A stretch of DNA of 55,653 nt. Origin: Gulosibacter massiliensis (lineage in GTDB: Bacteria; Actinomycetota; Actinomycetes; Actinomycetales; Microbacteriaceae). The stretch covers positions 1 through 55,653 of the forward strand of contig CAMFDU010000004.1 of NCBI GenBank assembly GCA_945949175.1, read 5' to 3'. Made by a program: the position numbers and the translations under genes. Positions 26,902 to 35,347 of this stretch are shown one piece after another (the stretch's first letter is position 1; every line of letters begins with the position of its first letter). The notes under the pieces were generated by a model. It was not told the DNA's origin and ran no database searches. It worked only from the letters and a program-made list of their open reading frames with translations.

Positions 26902-27906
26902 ATGGCTTCGCGAAAAACCCCGAAAAAGAAATCTGCTGGCAACCGCAGCGGTCGTCCGGGGGCTCGTCCAGTTCTCGCCCGTGGCGCCGCCGCACCCGCT
27001 CTGGTTCGACCCGCGCGACTTGGCGACTGGATCCGTGCCGCTCGCCCCGCAACGCTCGGGCTTGCGATTGCCCCCGTTTTGCTCGGCTGGGGTGTCGCGT
27101 ACTTACAGTTCCTCATCGATGACCTCAACCCGTGGGACATTCTGCCTGTTTCGGTTGTCGCCCTCTGTTTCGTCGTCGCCGCCGCTTTACAAATCGGGGT
27201 TAACTTCGCCAACGATTACTCGGACGGCATTCGCGGTACGGACGCTCATCGCGTCGGCCCAGCGCGACTAACCGCCTCGGGCGCGGCTCCGGCGAAACGG
27301 GTCCGACTCGTCGCCTTCATCTTTTTCGGCGTCGCCGCGCTCGCGGGAGTCGGCGTCACTGTCCTCACGCAGGTCTGGTGGCTGCCCGCCGTTGGCGCCG
27401 CTGCCATTGTTGCGGCCTGGTTTTACACTGGCGGGAAAAAGCCCTACGGATACTCCGGCCTGGGCGAACTCATGGTCTTTGTCTTCTTTGGACTCGTCGC
27501 GACCACTGGGACCGCGTTCCTTCTCGTGCAGGCGGTCTGGATTGACAGTATTCTCGCCGGCGTCTCTATGGGGCTGTTCTCGATGGCGGTTTTGCACATC
27601 AACAACGTGCGCGACCGCGCAACCGACATCGCCGCGGGTAAGCGGACTCTCGCAACCCGGATGCCGCTGTGGCTTGGCCGAGTCTTTTACTCGATTCTGG
27701 TCCTTGCACCGTTCGGAATCCTCGCCTATTTCTCGCTAATTCTGATCTCGGCGGGTTGGACGTTCTTCGCTCTGTTTATCGCCGCACCGGCTTTGCTCAT
27801 CACCTGGACAGCAACGACCGCGCGCGAATACGTTCTTGTGCTGAAGCTGACGGTGTGGACGAGCCTGACTTACGCGACGTTACTTGCCTACGCGTTCGCT
27901 TTTTAG
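26902..27906 (+). CDS. menA: 1,4-Dihydroxy-2-naphthoate polyprenyltransferase
   Basis: The 334-residue UbiA-family membrane enzyme attaches the isoprenoid tail to DHNA. A basic N-terminal tail (KTPKKK) precedes about eight spans. The first Asp-rich motif is NDYSDGIRGTD and the second is NNVRDRATD. The start has TAGAAT-N6-ATG, so it may be transcribed separately from menE. Its TAG directly abuts the sdaA stop. Confidence 0.94.
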   Translation: MASRKTPKKKSAGNRSGRPGARPVLARGAAAPALVRPARLGDWIRAARPATLGLAIAPVLLGWGVAYLQFLIDDLNPWDILPVSVVALCFVVAAALQIGVNFANDYSDGIRGTDAHRVGPARLTASGAAPAKRVRLVAFIFFGVAALAGVGVTVLTQVWWLPAVGAAAIVAAWFYTGGKKPYGYSGLGELMVFVFFGLVATTGTAFLLVQAVWIDSILAGVSMGLFSMAVLHINNVRDRATDIAAGKRTLATRMPLWLGRVFYSILVLAPFGILAYFSLILISAGWTFFALFIAAPALLITWTATTAREYVLVLKLTVWTSLTYATLLAYAFAF

Positions 27907-29277
27907 CTAGCACTCAACGACGTTGACGGCAAGACCGCCAGTCGATGTCTCTTTGTACTTGTGCGACATGTCAAGCCCGGTTTGGCGCATGGTCTCGATC
28001 ACGGTGTCGAGCGAAATCTTGTGTGAGCCGTCACCCGCCAGCGCCAAACGCACGGCGGCAACAGCGGTTCCCGCCGCAATCGCGTTGCGCTCGATGCACG
28101 GCATCTGAACCAGCCCACCCACTGGGTCACAGGTCAATCCCAGATTGTGTTCCATCGCGATCTCGGCGGCATTCTCGATCTGTTGAGGAGTTCCACCGAG
28201 AATCGCCGCGAGCCCGGCTGCGGCCATCGAACAAGCGGAGCCGACCTCGCCCTGACAACCGGCCTCGGCGCCCGAAATGCTGGCGTTTCGCTTGTAGAGC
28301 GTTCCGATTGCACCGGCTGTGAGCAGGTAATCACGCGCGATGCGTTCGCGCGGGACCTTCTTGAATCGCTCGGCGTAGTACCCCACAGCCGGGATGATTC
28401 CCGCTGCGCCGTTCGTGGGGGCCGTCACGACTCGCATTCCTGCTGCGTTTTCTTCGTTCACGGCGATCGCAAACGCCTGAAGCCACTCGTTGCTCAGCGA
28501 ACCGGGTTCTTCCAACTCTTCTTGAGACCGGAGGTGTCGAGCAAGTCCGGCTGCGCGGCGCGTGACGTTCAGTGATCCAGGCAAGACTCCCTCGTGCTGG
28601 AGGCCGGCCTCGATGCACGACGACATGGCCGACCATACGGCGGCAAGGCGCACGTCAACAACGTCGGCACCGTAGATTGCCACCGCATTAGCGTGGGCCA
28701 TGTCAGCGATGCTCATGCCAGTCGAATCGCACAGGGCAATGAGCTCGTCTCCGTTGTCGAACGGGAAGGGAAGTGTCGCGTCGGTGGTCGCGGGTGGCTG
28801 ACCGATTTCATCATCGGCTTCGACGAAACCACCACCGACCGAGAAATATGTGCGCGAAAACAACTCGTTGCCGACCTCGTCTTGTGCTGCGTAGGTCATG
28901 GCGTTCGAGTGTTGCGGAAGGCGCGTCATGGGCCGTAGTTCGATGTCGGATTCGGCGAACGGGATGGTTCGATCCCCCACGGTGATGCCCCCCGTTTTCA
29001 TCGCGCGGTCCATCGCGGTGATGACCGAGGTGGGGTCGCATGTTTCGGGGGCGGCTCCTTCGAGGCCTGCGACAATGGCGTTAGTTGTGCCGTGTCCGAC
29101 GCCCGTAGCGCCGAGCGAGCCAAAGAGCGACACGCGAATCCGCTCGGTGGCTGCAAGACGTCCGGTTTCGGTAAGTTCACCGACGAATCGACGGGCGGCG
29201 CGCATCGGACCGACGGTGTGGGAACTCGATGGACCAACGCCGACGGTGAACAGGTCAAGTGCGGTGAGAATGCTCAC
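27907..29277 (-). CDS. sdaA: L-serine ammonia-lyase, single-chain iron-sulfur type
   Basis: The 456-residue enzyme deaminates L-serine to pyruvate and ammonia. The N-terminal beta domain has [12 protein letters not shown]. The C-terminal alpha domain contains cluster-ligand cysteines in [18 protein letters not shown] and QMPCIERN. The start is GTG, preceded at six bases by TAGAAA. Placement next to an amine-catabolism block suggests it takes serine derived from glycine, which is my inference. It is the first gene of an 8-kb block lying inside the menaquinone locus. Confidence 0.94.
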   Translation of the reverse strand: MSILTALDLFTVGVGPSSSHTVGPMRAARRFVGELTETGRLAATERIRVSLFGSLGATGVGHGTTNAIVAGLEGAAPETCDPTSVITAMDRAMKTGGITVGDRTIPFAESDIELRPMTRLPQHSNAMTYAAQDEVGNELFSRTYFSVGGGFVEADDEIGQPPATTDATLPFPFDNGDELIALCDSTGMSIADMAHANAVAIYGADVVDVRLAAVWSAMSSCIEAGLQHEGVLPGSLNVTRRAAGLARHLRSQEELEEPGSLSNEWLQAFAIAVNEENAAGMRVVTAPTNGAAGIIPAVGYYAERFKKVPRERIARDYLLTAGAIGTLYKRNASISGAEAGCQGEVGSACSMAAAGLAAILGGTPQQIENAAEIAMEHNLGLTCDPVGGLVQMPCIERNAIAAGTAVAAVRLALAGDGSHKISLDTVIETMRQTGLDMSHKYKETSTGGLAVNVVEC

Positions 29278-29300
29278 GATGCGTTTCTACTAACTGTGAG

Positions 29301-29342
29301 AGAAAAGGCGCCTGTGAGCCGACGAATCGACCCACAGGCGCC
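29301..29342 (-). terminator. Intrinsic terminator of the permease gene
   Basis: On the minus strand GGCGCCTGTG pairs with CACAGGCGCC over a 16-nt loop and is followed by TTTTCTCT. It lies 8 bp after the permease stop and separates it from sdaA. Confidence 0.8.
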
Positions 29343-29349
29343 CGAGGTG

Positions 29350-30840
29350 TTACTTGTGTTCGCCGTGAACCGAGTAACGCTCTTCAGGAGACATTACGAG
29401 GTTGTGACGACCGATCAACGCGAAGTACGCCAAGAAGATGACGTACACGACGATAATCGCTTGAATTGCGGGCAGGAACGTCGGGTTCAACAGGAACCCG
29501 ATGAACGCCAGTGCGGCAATCAGTGCGGCGACTGTTGCCCCACCGACACCCCACGGCGAGCGATATGGGCGCTCGAGTTCGGGGTACTTGACGCGCAGGA
29601 TAATGAACGAGATCATCTGCATGATGTACGCCAACATGGCGCCCCACACAGCGATGTTCAAGATGATCGCACCAGCGACGGTTCCCATTCCCTCGGGGTC
29701 GTTCGCAACAGCCCAGTCGAGGTAGACGAGCGCGACGAGACCGACGACGCCACCGACGGCGAGCGCAAGCCACGGAGTCTTGTTCTTGCCCGTGACGGAC
29801 AGTCCCTTGAAGTAGTAGCCAGCACGTGAGAGCGAGTACATGTTGCGCCCGTAAGCGAACATGATTCCTTGCAGAGACGCGAGCAGACCAATCAGCGCAA
29901 AGATACCGAGGATGGCAGCCCATTCGTCACCCACAACGGCGCGGAAGCCGTCGAGGAGAGGCTCGCCCGCGGCACCCGTTGCCTCAGCACCGAGAATTCC
30001 GGTGTTGACGAACATGACAATCAGACCGGTCACGATGAGGGTTCCACGCGCCCAGAAGCCGGCGCGGGGGATGTCCTTCGACGGGTTGTGCGATTCTTCT
30101 GCGGCCAGAGGAAGCTCTTCGATTCCGAGGAACAGCCAGACACCGAAAGGAATCGCGAACAGGATTCCCATGAAGCCGTTGGGCAGGAACCAGCTTGAAC
30201 CGACAGCAGCCGGGTCGGCGGGGATGTTCCACAGGCTTGACCAGTCAATCTGACCCGACGCGAGAACCACTACCGCGAACAGCACGATGATTCCGAGCGA
30301 GATGATCGACACGATGATGGAGAAGCGGAACGAGATTGCCGAGCCGAGTGAGTTGAGACCTACGAACACCGCGTAGAGCACGATGTACCAGATCCACATG
30401 CTCCCAGTTAGGTCGAGGCTTAGCAGCTCAGAGGTGACACCGTTCAGGTATGCCGCCGAGAAGAACACGACGACCGCGGTCGTTGCGACGTACTCGACGG
30501 TCTCTGCGAGACCCGTGACGAATCCACCCCAGGGGCCCATCGCTTTTCGGGCGAACGAGTACGCGCCACCCGTGTGGGGCATCGCGGACGACATTTCACC
30601 GATTGCGAACATGAGTCCGTAGTACATGACAACGAGGATGAGGAAGGCGACGAGCAGGCCACCGAAACCGCCGGCGGCAACTCCGAAGTTCCAACCCGAG
30701 AAGTCACCCGAGATAACCGCGGCGATTGCGAGACCCCAGAGGCCCCACACGCCAGCAGATCGAGTGAGCTGGCGCTTTTCGAAATAGTCCTTGCTTTGCT
30801 CGGAGTACGAAACACCCGAGACTTTTAACTTGTCAGACAT
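29350..30840 (-). CDS. APC-family amine permease, ethanolamine permease type
   Basis: The 496-residue protein has about 12 hydrophobic spans and the APC-superfamily pattern. The first part (GVWGLWGLAIAAVISGDFSGW) and EMSSAMPHTGGAYSFARKA resemble ethanolamine permeases (Eat family) more than amino acid or putrescine importers. It should import a small amine across the cytoplasmic membrane. It diverges from the glnA-like operon over a 254-bp regulatory region and ends in its own terminator. Substrate assignment rests on family likeness and on the neighbouring SDR and ligase. Confidence 0.85.
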   Translation of the reverse strand: MSDKLKVSGVSYSEQSKDYFEKRQLTRSAGVWGLWGLAIAAVISGDFSGWNFGVAAGGFGGLLVAFLILVVMYYGLMFAIGEMSSAMPHTGGAYSFARKAMGPWGGFVTGLAETVEYVATTAVVVFFSAAYLNGVTSELLSLDLTGSMWIWYIVLYAVFVGLNSLGSAISFRFSIIVSIISLGIIVLFAVVVLASGQIDWSSLWNIPADPAAVGSSWFLPNGFMGILFAIPFGVWLFLGIEELPLAAEESHNPSKDIPRAGFWARGTLIVTGLIVMFVNTGILGAEATGAAGEPLLDGFRAVVGDEWAAILGIFALIGLLASLQGIMFAYGRNMYSLSRAGYYFKGLSVTGKNKTPWLALAVGGVVGLVALVYLDWAVANDPEGMGTVAGAIILNIAVWGAMLAYIMQMISFIILRVKYPELERPYRSPWGVGGATVAALIAALAFIGFLLNPTFLPAIQAIIVVYVIFLAYFALIGRHNLVMSPEERYSVHGEHK

Positions 30841-31094
30841 ACGACTTTGTAGTCCTTTCCCGTCGCGGGAACTTTCGCAACCACGACATTGTGTTGGCTA
30901 GGTAGTTGTGAGCATAGAGGAAACTGCACCCGAAAATCCAACCTTTAGACGAAAAACTTTTGGATTGATGATTTGCAGCGTCCGATGCGACATGTTCCAC
31001 AGTCCGCGCAAAATGGCAGGTAAGTTGACAAAACGCCTACTTCTAGTGTTTTCTTAAGGTGACAATTCCAACCTCAATGAAGAGGAAGCACCCA
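30841..31094. promoter_or_regulatory. Divergent regulatory region between permease and amine-utilisation operon
   Basis: These 254 bp hold no gene. An inverted repeat AATCCAA-N18-TTGGATT lies at 30935-30966. TTGACA occurs at 31025-31030, but the nearest -10-like TAGTGT is only 13 bp on, so the glnA promoter is not settled. GAGGAAG at 31082-31088 is the ribosome-binding site for ATG 31095. The GntR regulator encoded at the end of the operon is the obvious candidate to bind here. Confidence 0.5.
30935..30966. repeat. Inverted repeat, candidate GntR operator
   Basis: AATCCAA and TTGGATT are perfect inverted 7-mers, 25 bp centre to centre. The site lies between the divergent permease and glnA-like starts. 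It does not match the FadR-type TGGTnnnACCA site, so binding by the local regulator is a guess. Confidence 0.35.
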
Positions 31095-32462
31095 ATGGCC
31101 CAACGTACCGGCATGCTCACAGTCCCTGAACTCCAGAAACTCGTAGATAGCGGTGACATCGACACGGTCATCATCTCGTTCACCGACATTCAAGGACGAC
31201 TCGTCGGAAAGCGAATGTCGGCTCGGCTATTTGTCGAGGACACGATTGCTCACGGTGCGGAATGTTGTAACTATTTGCTCGCGGTCGATGTCGAAAACAA
31301 CACTGTTCCCGGCTACGAATTCTCGTCATGGGAAAAGGGATACAACGACATGGCGATGATCCCGGATATGACAACACTGCGACTCGTTCCGTGGATCCCG
31401 CACACCGCCATGGTGATGGCCGACCTTCAGACGACAGATCACGAACCTGTCGCCATCGCTCCGCGTTCGCTCTTGCAGGCACAGATCGACCGCCTCGCAA
31501 AAATGGACCTCGTCCCGTACGTCGGCACCGAACTAGAATTCATCGTTTTCGACGACTCATTCCGCGACGCCTGGACCAAGGGTTATGACAACCTGCGCCC
31601 GTCGACCGACTACAACGTCGACTACGACCTTCTCGCGAGCAACCGAGTCGAGCCTCTATTGCATGACATTCGCGTGAGCATGGACAAAGCTGGAATGTAC
31701 TGCGAAGGCGTCAAGGGTGAATGCAACCTTGGTCAGCAAGAGATCGCGTTTCGATACGACACCGCGATGGTCACCTGCGACAATCACTCGGTCTACAAGA
31801 GCGGCGCAAAGATGATTGCCGACAACCACGGCAAGTCACTGACATTCATGGCGAAGTTCAACGAGCGCGAGGGCAACTCGTGCCATATTCACATTTCGTT
31901 TCGCGATTCAAAAGGAAGCCCGGTCTTTGCTGACAAGGATGCAGAAAACGGAATGTCGGACATGTTCCGCCACTTCCTCGCTGGGCAAATCGCCCTCATG
32001 CGCGAATTTACTCTGTTGTACGCACCCAACATCAATTCCTACAAGCGATTCGCCGAAGGCTCGTTCGCGCCGACGGCCATCGCCTGGGGTCACGACAACC
32101 GCACCCTTGCACTCCGCGTCGTCGGGCACGGGCTGGGTATGCGTGTCGAACACCGCGTACCGGGCGGTGACGTCAACCAGTACCTCGCCGTTGCCGGGTT
32201 GATCGCGGCAGGAATTCACGGAATCGAGAACAAGTTGGAACTCGAGGACATGACTCGCGGTAACGGATACGAAGCGGACAAGCCGCACGTTCCCACCACT
32301 CTCCGTGAAGCGGCCGACTTGTTCGAAAACAGTGCCGCGGCACGGTCAATCTTTGGCGACGAGATGGTGAAGCACCTCGTCAACGCCGCCCGCATCGAAA
32401 TTCGTGCCTTCGACAGCGCGATCACGGACTGGGAGCGTGTTCGCGGTTTTGAGCGCCTCTAA
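31095..32462 (+). CDS. Glutamine-synthetase-like gamma-glutamyl-amine ligase
   Basis: The product is 455 residues from ATG 31095 (GAGGAAG site); GTG 31059 is an alternative that adds 12 residues. The fold is that of type I GlnA, with ELEFIVF, GECNLGQQEI, GNSCHIHISF and RVEHRVPGGDVNQY. Two ammonia-site features are altered. The FDGSSI-type loop reads EFSSWEKG, and the YKRLVPGYEAP flap reads YKRFAEGSFAP near residue 316, losing the key glutamate. The NLYDLP adenylylation site is also absent. This points to an alkylamine acceptor, as in PuuA or actinobacterial GlnA3/GlnA4, rather than ammonia. With an ethanolamine-type permease and an SDR alongside, ethanolamine is the favoured substrate and putrescine the alternative. 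Confidence 0.9.
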   Translation: MAQRTGMLTVPELQKLVDSGDIDTVIISFTDIQGRLVGKRMSARLFVEDTIAHGAECCNYLLAVDVENNTVPGYEFSSWEKGYNDMAMIPDMTTLRLVPWIPHTAMVMADLQTTDHEPVAIAPRSLLQAQIDRLAKMDLVPYVGTELEFIVFDDSFRDAWTKGYDNLRPSTDYNVDYDLLASNRVEPLLHDIRVSMDKAGMYCEGVKGECNLGQQEIAFRYDTAMVTCDNHSVYKSGAKMIADNHGKSLTFMAKFNEREGNSCHIHISFRDSKGSPVFADKDAENGMSDMFRHFLAGQIALMREFTLLYAPNINSYKRFAEGSFAPTAIAWGHDNRTLALRVVGHGLGMRVEHRVPGGDVNQYLAVAGLIAAGIHGIENKLELEDMTRGNGYEADKPHVPTTLREAADLFENSAAARSIFGDEMVKHLVNAARIEIRAFDSAITDWERVRGFERL

Positions 32463-33183
32463 CCCGCCCGTCATCGGCATCACGACCTACCGTCAACAAG
32501 CGACGACGGGCGTGTGGAATGTTGATGCGGCGTTCCTGCATTCGGGGTACATCGACAGCGTGACGCGCGCCGGGGGAATTGCGGTGTTGTTGCCACCGCA
32601 ACCCGCCTCTATCGACATCGCTGACCGCGTTCTCGACGGGGTCGACGGTCTGATCTTTGCTGGCGGGCGTGATGTCAACCCTGCACGTTACGACCGAGAA
32701 CCGGGCGAACACACTGACCAGCCCGATCTTCGCCGCGACGACTGGGAGTTCACGCTGGTGAATGCAGCCCTTCGTCGGGAATTACCCGTGCTGTTCATTT
32801 GCCGCGGTGCGCAGGTTCTCAATGTGTATCGCGGGGGTACCCTGTTCCAGCACCTTCCGGATGTCATCGGGAAAAACGACTATCAGCGTGGTGAGGCTCT
32901 CTTAACCGAAATGCAGATGACGGTGTCGCCGGGTTCGACGCTTGAGTCCATCGTCGGGTCATCGGTGACTGGAATGGTCTATCACCACCAAGCAATCGAT
33001 GCGGTCGGCTCTGGCCTGACTGTATCTGCCCGAAGTGCTGATGACGTCATCGAAGCGATCGAGATTGATGATTACCCTTTCGGTGTCGCGGTCCAGTGGC
33101 ATCCCGAGGTCACCTCGGAAACCGACGGACGACTATTCGACGCACTGACAACAGCGGCGCGCACACAGAGGAGCAACGCATGA
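32437..33183 (+). CDS. Gamma-glutamyl hydrolase, class I amidotransferase-like (PuuD type)
   Basis: The product is about 248 residues from GTG 32437, overlapping the ligase gene; TTG 32449 is an alternative start with a better distance to GGGAG. The nucleophile Cys122 stands in FICRGAQ, and the His/Glu pair is in VQWHPE. Peptidase C26 enzymes of this type split gamma-glutamyl amides; PuuD cleaves gamma-glutamyl-GABA. Here the product of the preceding steps would be gamma-glutamylglycine if ethanolamine is the substrate. It joins the dehydrogenase gene by ATGA. Confidence 0.87.
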   Translation: MFAVLSASNPPVIGITTYRQQATTGVWNVDAAFLHSGYIDSVTRAGGIAVLLPPQPASIDIADRVLDGVDGLIFAGGRDVNPARYDREPGEHTDQPDLRRDDWEFTLVNAALRRELPVLFICRGAQVLNVYRGGTLFQHLPDVIGKNDYQRGEALLTEMQMTVSPGSTLESIVGSSVTGMVYHHQAIDAVGSGLTVSARSADDVIEAIEIDDYPFGVAVQWHPEVTSETDGRLFDALTTAARTQRSNA

Positions 33184-34535
33184 GTTACACGATCATCAAT
33201 CCCGCCACGGGCGAAGAGATGGAGACGGTCGACCACATGACGGTTGCCGAAACCGACGATGCGATTGCGCGCGCCGGGCAGGCCCAGCGAAAGTGGGCGG
33301 CTCTCGCACCAGCCGAGCGCGGGGAAGCACTTCGCGCATTTGCCCGGACCGTTGAAGCGGATATCGAGAACCTCGCCCAGATTGAGGTGCGCAATTCGGG
33401 ACACCCCATCGGTCAGTCTCGATGGGAAGCAACCCACGTTCGCAACGTGCTCGACTATTACTCGGCCGCCCCGGAACGAATGCTGGGTAAGCAGATTCCG
33501 GTTGCTGGTGGAATCGACATCACCTTTAACGAGCCTCTCGGGGTCGTTGGAATCATCACGCCGTGGAACTTTCCCATGACCATCGCCTCGTGGGGGTTCG
33601 TCCCGGCGCTCGCTGCGGGAAACGCCGTCGTTCTCAAACCCGCCGAATGGACGCCGTTGTCGAGCCTCCGTCTCGCCGAACTCGGACGCGACGCCGGTCT
33701 GCCAGACGGACTGTTTCAAGTACTCGCTGGAAAAGGAAGCGTCGTCGGCGAACGTTTCATTACGAACCCCGATGTTCGCAAGATTGTGTTCACCGGGTCG
33801 ACCGAGGTCGGCAAGAGCGTCATGCGTGGTGCGGCCGACCAAATCAAACGAGTGACGCTGGAACTCGGGGGCAAGAGTGCGAATATCGTGTTCGCCGACG
33901 CTGATGTCGATAAGGCCGCGGCGACCGCACCCTATTCGGTGTTCGAAAATGCTGGACAGGACTGCTGCGCGCGCAGCCGCATCCTCGTTCAGAAGTCGGT
34001 TCTCGACGAGTTCATGGAAAAGTTCCAAACCGCCGTGAAGAACGTCGTTGTCGGTGACCCGACAAAGGATGCGACCGAGGTCGGTCCTCTTGTTCACGCG
34101 AAGCACCTCGAATCGGTCAGCGCCTACCTCGACAAGGCCGATATCGCCTTCCGGGGGAGCGCTCCCGATGGACCCGGGAACTGGTTCGCACCGACGGTTG
34201 CCTTGTCGCGAGGACTCGATGACCCGTGCATGACGGACGAGATCTTCGGACCGATTGTGACGGTGCACGCATTCGACGACGAGGCTGATGCGATCACGAT
34301 TTCCAACGCGACCGAGTTCGGACTCTCGGGCTCGATTTGGACCCGAGATGTGGGGCGCGCCATCCGCGTATCACGAGCGGTGGAAAGCGGAAACCTCTCA
34401 GTGAACTCGCACTCGTCGGTTCGCTACAACACGCCCTTCGGTGGATTCAAGCAGTCGGGCCTCGGGCGTGAACTCGGCCCCGACGCACCTCTGCACTTCA
34501 CCGAAGAAAAGAACGTCTTCATCCCCGCGGACTAG
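33180..34535 (+). CDS. NAD(P)-dependent aldehyde dehydrogenase (PuuC-like)
   Basis: The product is 451 residues from ATG 33180 with an AGAGGAG site; the ORF-track start at 33096 is within puuD. It has the oxyanion-hole asparagine in TPWNFPM, the catalytic glutamate in LELGGKS, and the nucleophile Cys262 in GQDCCA. It is somewhat shorter than the 480-500 residues usual for the family, the difference being at the N-terminus. In this operon it should oxidise a gamma-glutamyl-aminoaldehyde to the acid. It overlaps puuD by 4 bp and is followed after 18 bp by the SDR. Confidence 0.92.
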   Translation: MSYTIINPATGEEMETVDHMTVAETDDAIARAGQAQRKWAALAPAERGEALRAFARTVEADIENLAQIEVRNSGHPIGQSRWEATHVRNVLDYYSAAPERMLGKQIPVAGGIDITFNEPLGVVGIITPWNFPMTIASWGFVPALAAGNAVVLKPAEWTPLSSLRLAELGRDAGLPDGLFQVLAGKGSVVGERFITNPDVRKIVFTGSTEVGKSVMRGAADQIKRVTLELGGKSANIVFADADVDKAAATAPYSVFENAGQDCCARSRILVQKSVLDEFMEKFQTAVKNVVVGDPTKDATEVGPLVHAKHLESVSAYLDKADIAFRGSAPDGPGNWFAPTVALSRGLDDPCMTDEIFGPIVTVHAFDDEADAITISNATEFGLSGSIWTRDVGRAIRVSRAVESGNLSVNSHSSVRYNTPFGGFKQSGLGRELGPDAPLHFTEEKNVFIPAD

Positions 34536-34553
34536 TCCCAGAAAGGAACAACC

Positions 34554-35342
34554 ATGTCCATTGAAAAAATCGATCTCACCCAACGCCTGAAAGGCAAGAT
34601 CGCGGTCATCACCGGTGGCGCGAGCGGAATCGGTCTCGCGACCGCCACGCGCATGCGCGCCGAAGGTGCAATCATCGTCATCGGTGACATGGACCCGAAA
34701 TCGGGTACCGCCGCGGCCGAGCAACTCGAGGGCACGTTCATCCAGGTGAACGTTGCGGACGAGGACCAGGTCAATCACCTGTTTGACGAAACGGTTCGCC
34801 TTCACGGCCGTGTGGACATCGCTTTCAACAACGCCGGCATCTCGCCTCCTGATGATGACTCCATTGAAACGACGGAACTTCCCGCGTGGCAGAAGGTTCA
34901 AGACGTGAACCTCAAGAGCGTCTATCTGTGTTGTCGAGCGGTACTGCGGCACATGACCAAGCAGGGTAGCGGCTCGATTATCAACACCGCGTCCTTCGTC
35001 GCTGTGCTCGGAAGCGCAACCAGCCAGATTTCATACACCGCGAGCAAGGGTGGCGTGCTCGCCATGAGTCGTGAACTCGGTGTGCAGTTCGCACGACAGG
35101 GAATCCGAGTCAACGCGCTCTGTCCCGGGCCGGTCAACACGCCGTTGCTCCAAGAGCTGTTCGCCAAGGACCCCGAGCGCGCACAACGCCGCCTCGTCCA
35201 CATCCCCATCGGACGGTTCGCCCGACCCGAAGAACTCGCGGCCGCGGTCGCGTTCCTCGCCAGCGATGATTCATCATTCATCACCGGCTCGACCTTCCTC
35301 GTCGATGGTGGAATATCGGGCGCCTACGTCACACCGATGTAA
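34554..35342 (+). CDS. Short-chain dehydrogenase/reductase of the amine operon
   Basis: The 262-residue classical SDR has the dinucleotide motif TGGASGIG at 20-27, NNAG, and the active-site pair Tyr161 and Lys165 in YTASK, with the C-terminal GSTFLVDGG. A good ribosome-binding site (AGAAAGGAA) precedes ATG. Automatic annotation would probably call it a 3-oxoacyl-ACP reductase. In this operon I infer that it oxidises the hydroxyl of a gamma-glutamyl alkanolamide to the aldehyde, taking the place of the oxidase PuuB. The substrate is not shown by the sequence. Confidence 0.88.
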   Translation: MSIEKIDLTQRLKGKIAVITGGASGIGLATATRMRAEGAIIVIGDMDPKSGTAAAEQLEGTFIQVNVADEDQVNHLFDETVRLHGRVDIAFNNAGISPPDDDSIETTELPAWQKVQDVNLKSVYLCCRAVLRHMTKQGSGSIINTASFVAVLGSATSQISYTASKGGVLAMSRELGVQFARQGIRVNALCPGPVNTPLLQELFAKDPERAQRRLVHIPIGRFARPEELAAAVAFLASDDSSFITGSTFLVDGGISGAYVTPM

Positions 35343-35347
35343 CCGAC

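Noticed and set aside
31025-31049. TTGACA/TAGTGT as the promoter of the glnA-like gene
   Set aside because: The 13-bp spacing is too short for a normal sigma factor, so no promoter was called although one may overlap here.
33072-34268. 398-residue minus-strand ORF over the aldehyde dehydrogenase
   Set aside because: It is a shadow of a conserved gene in another frame; its composition is Arg/His-rich and it shows no recognisable domain.
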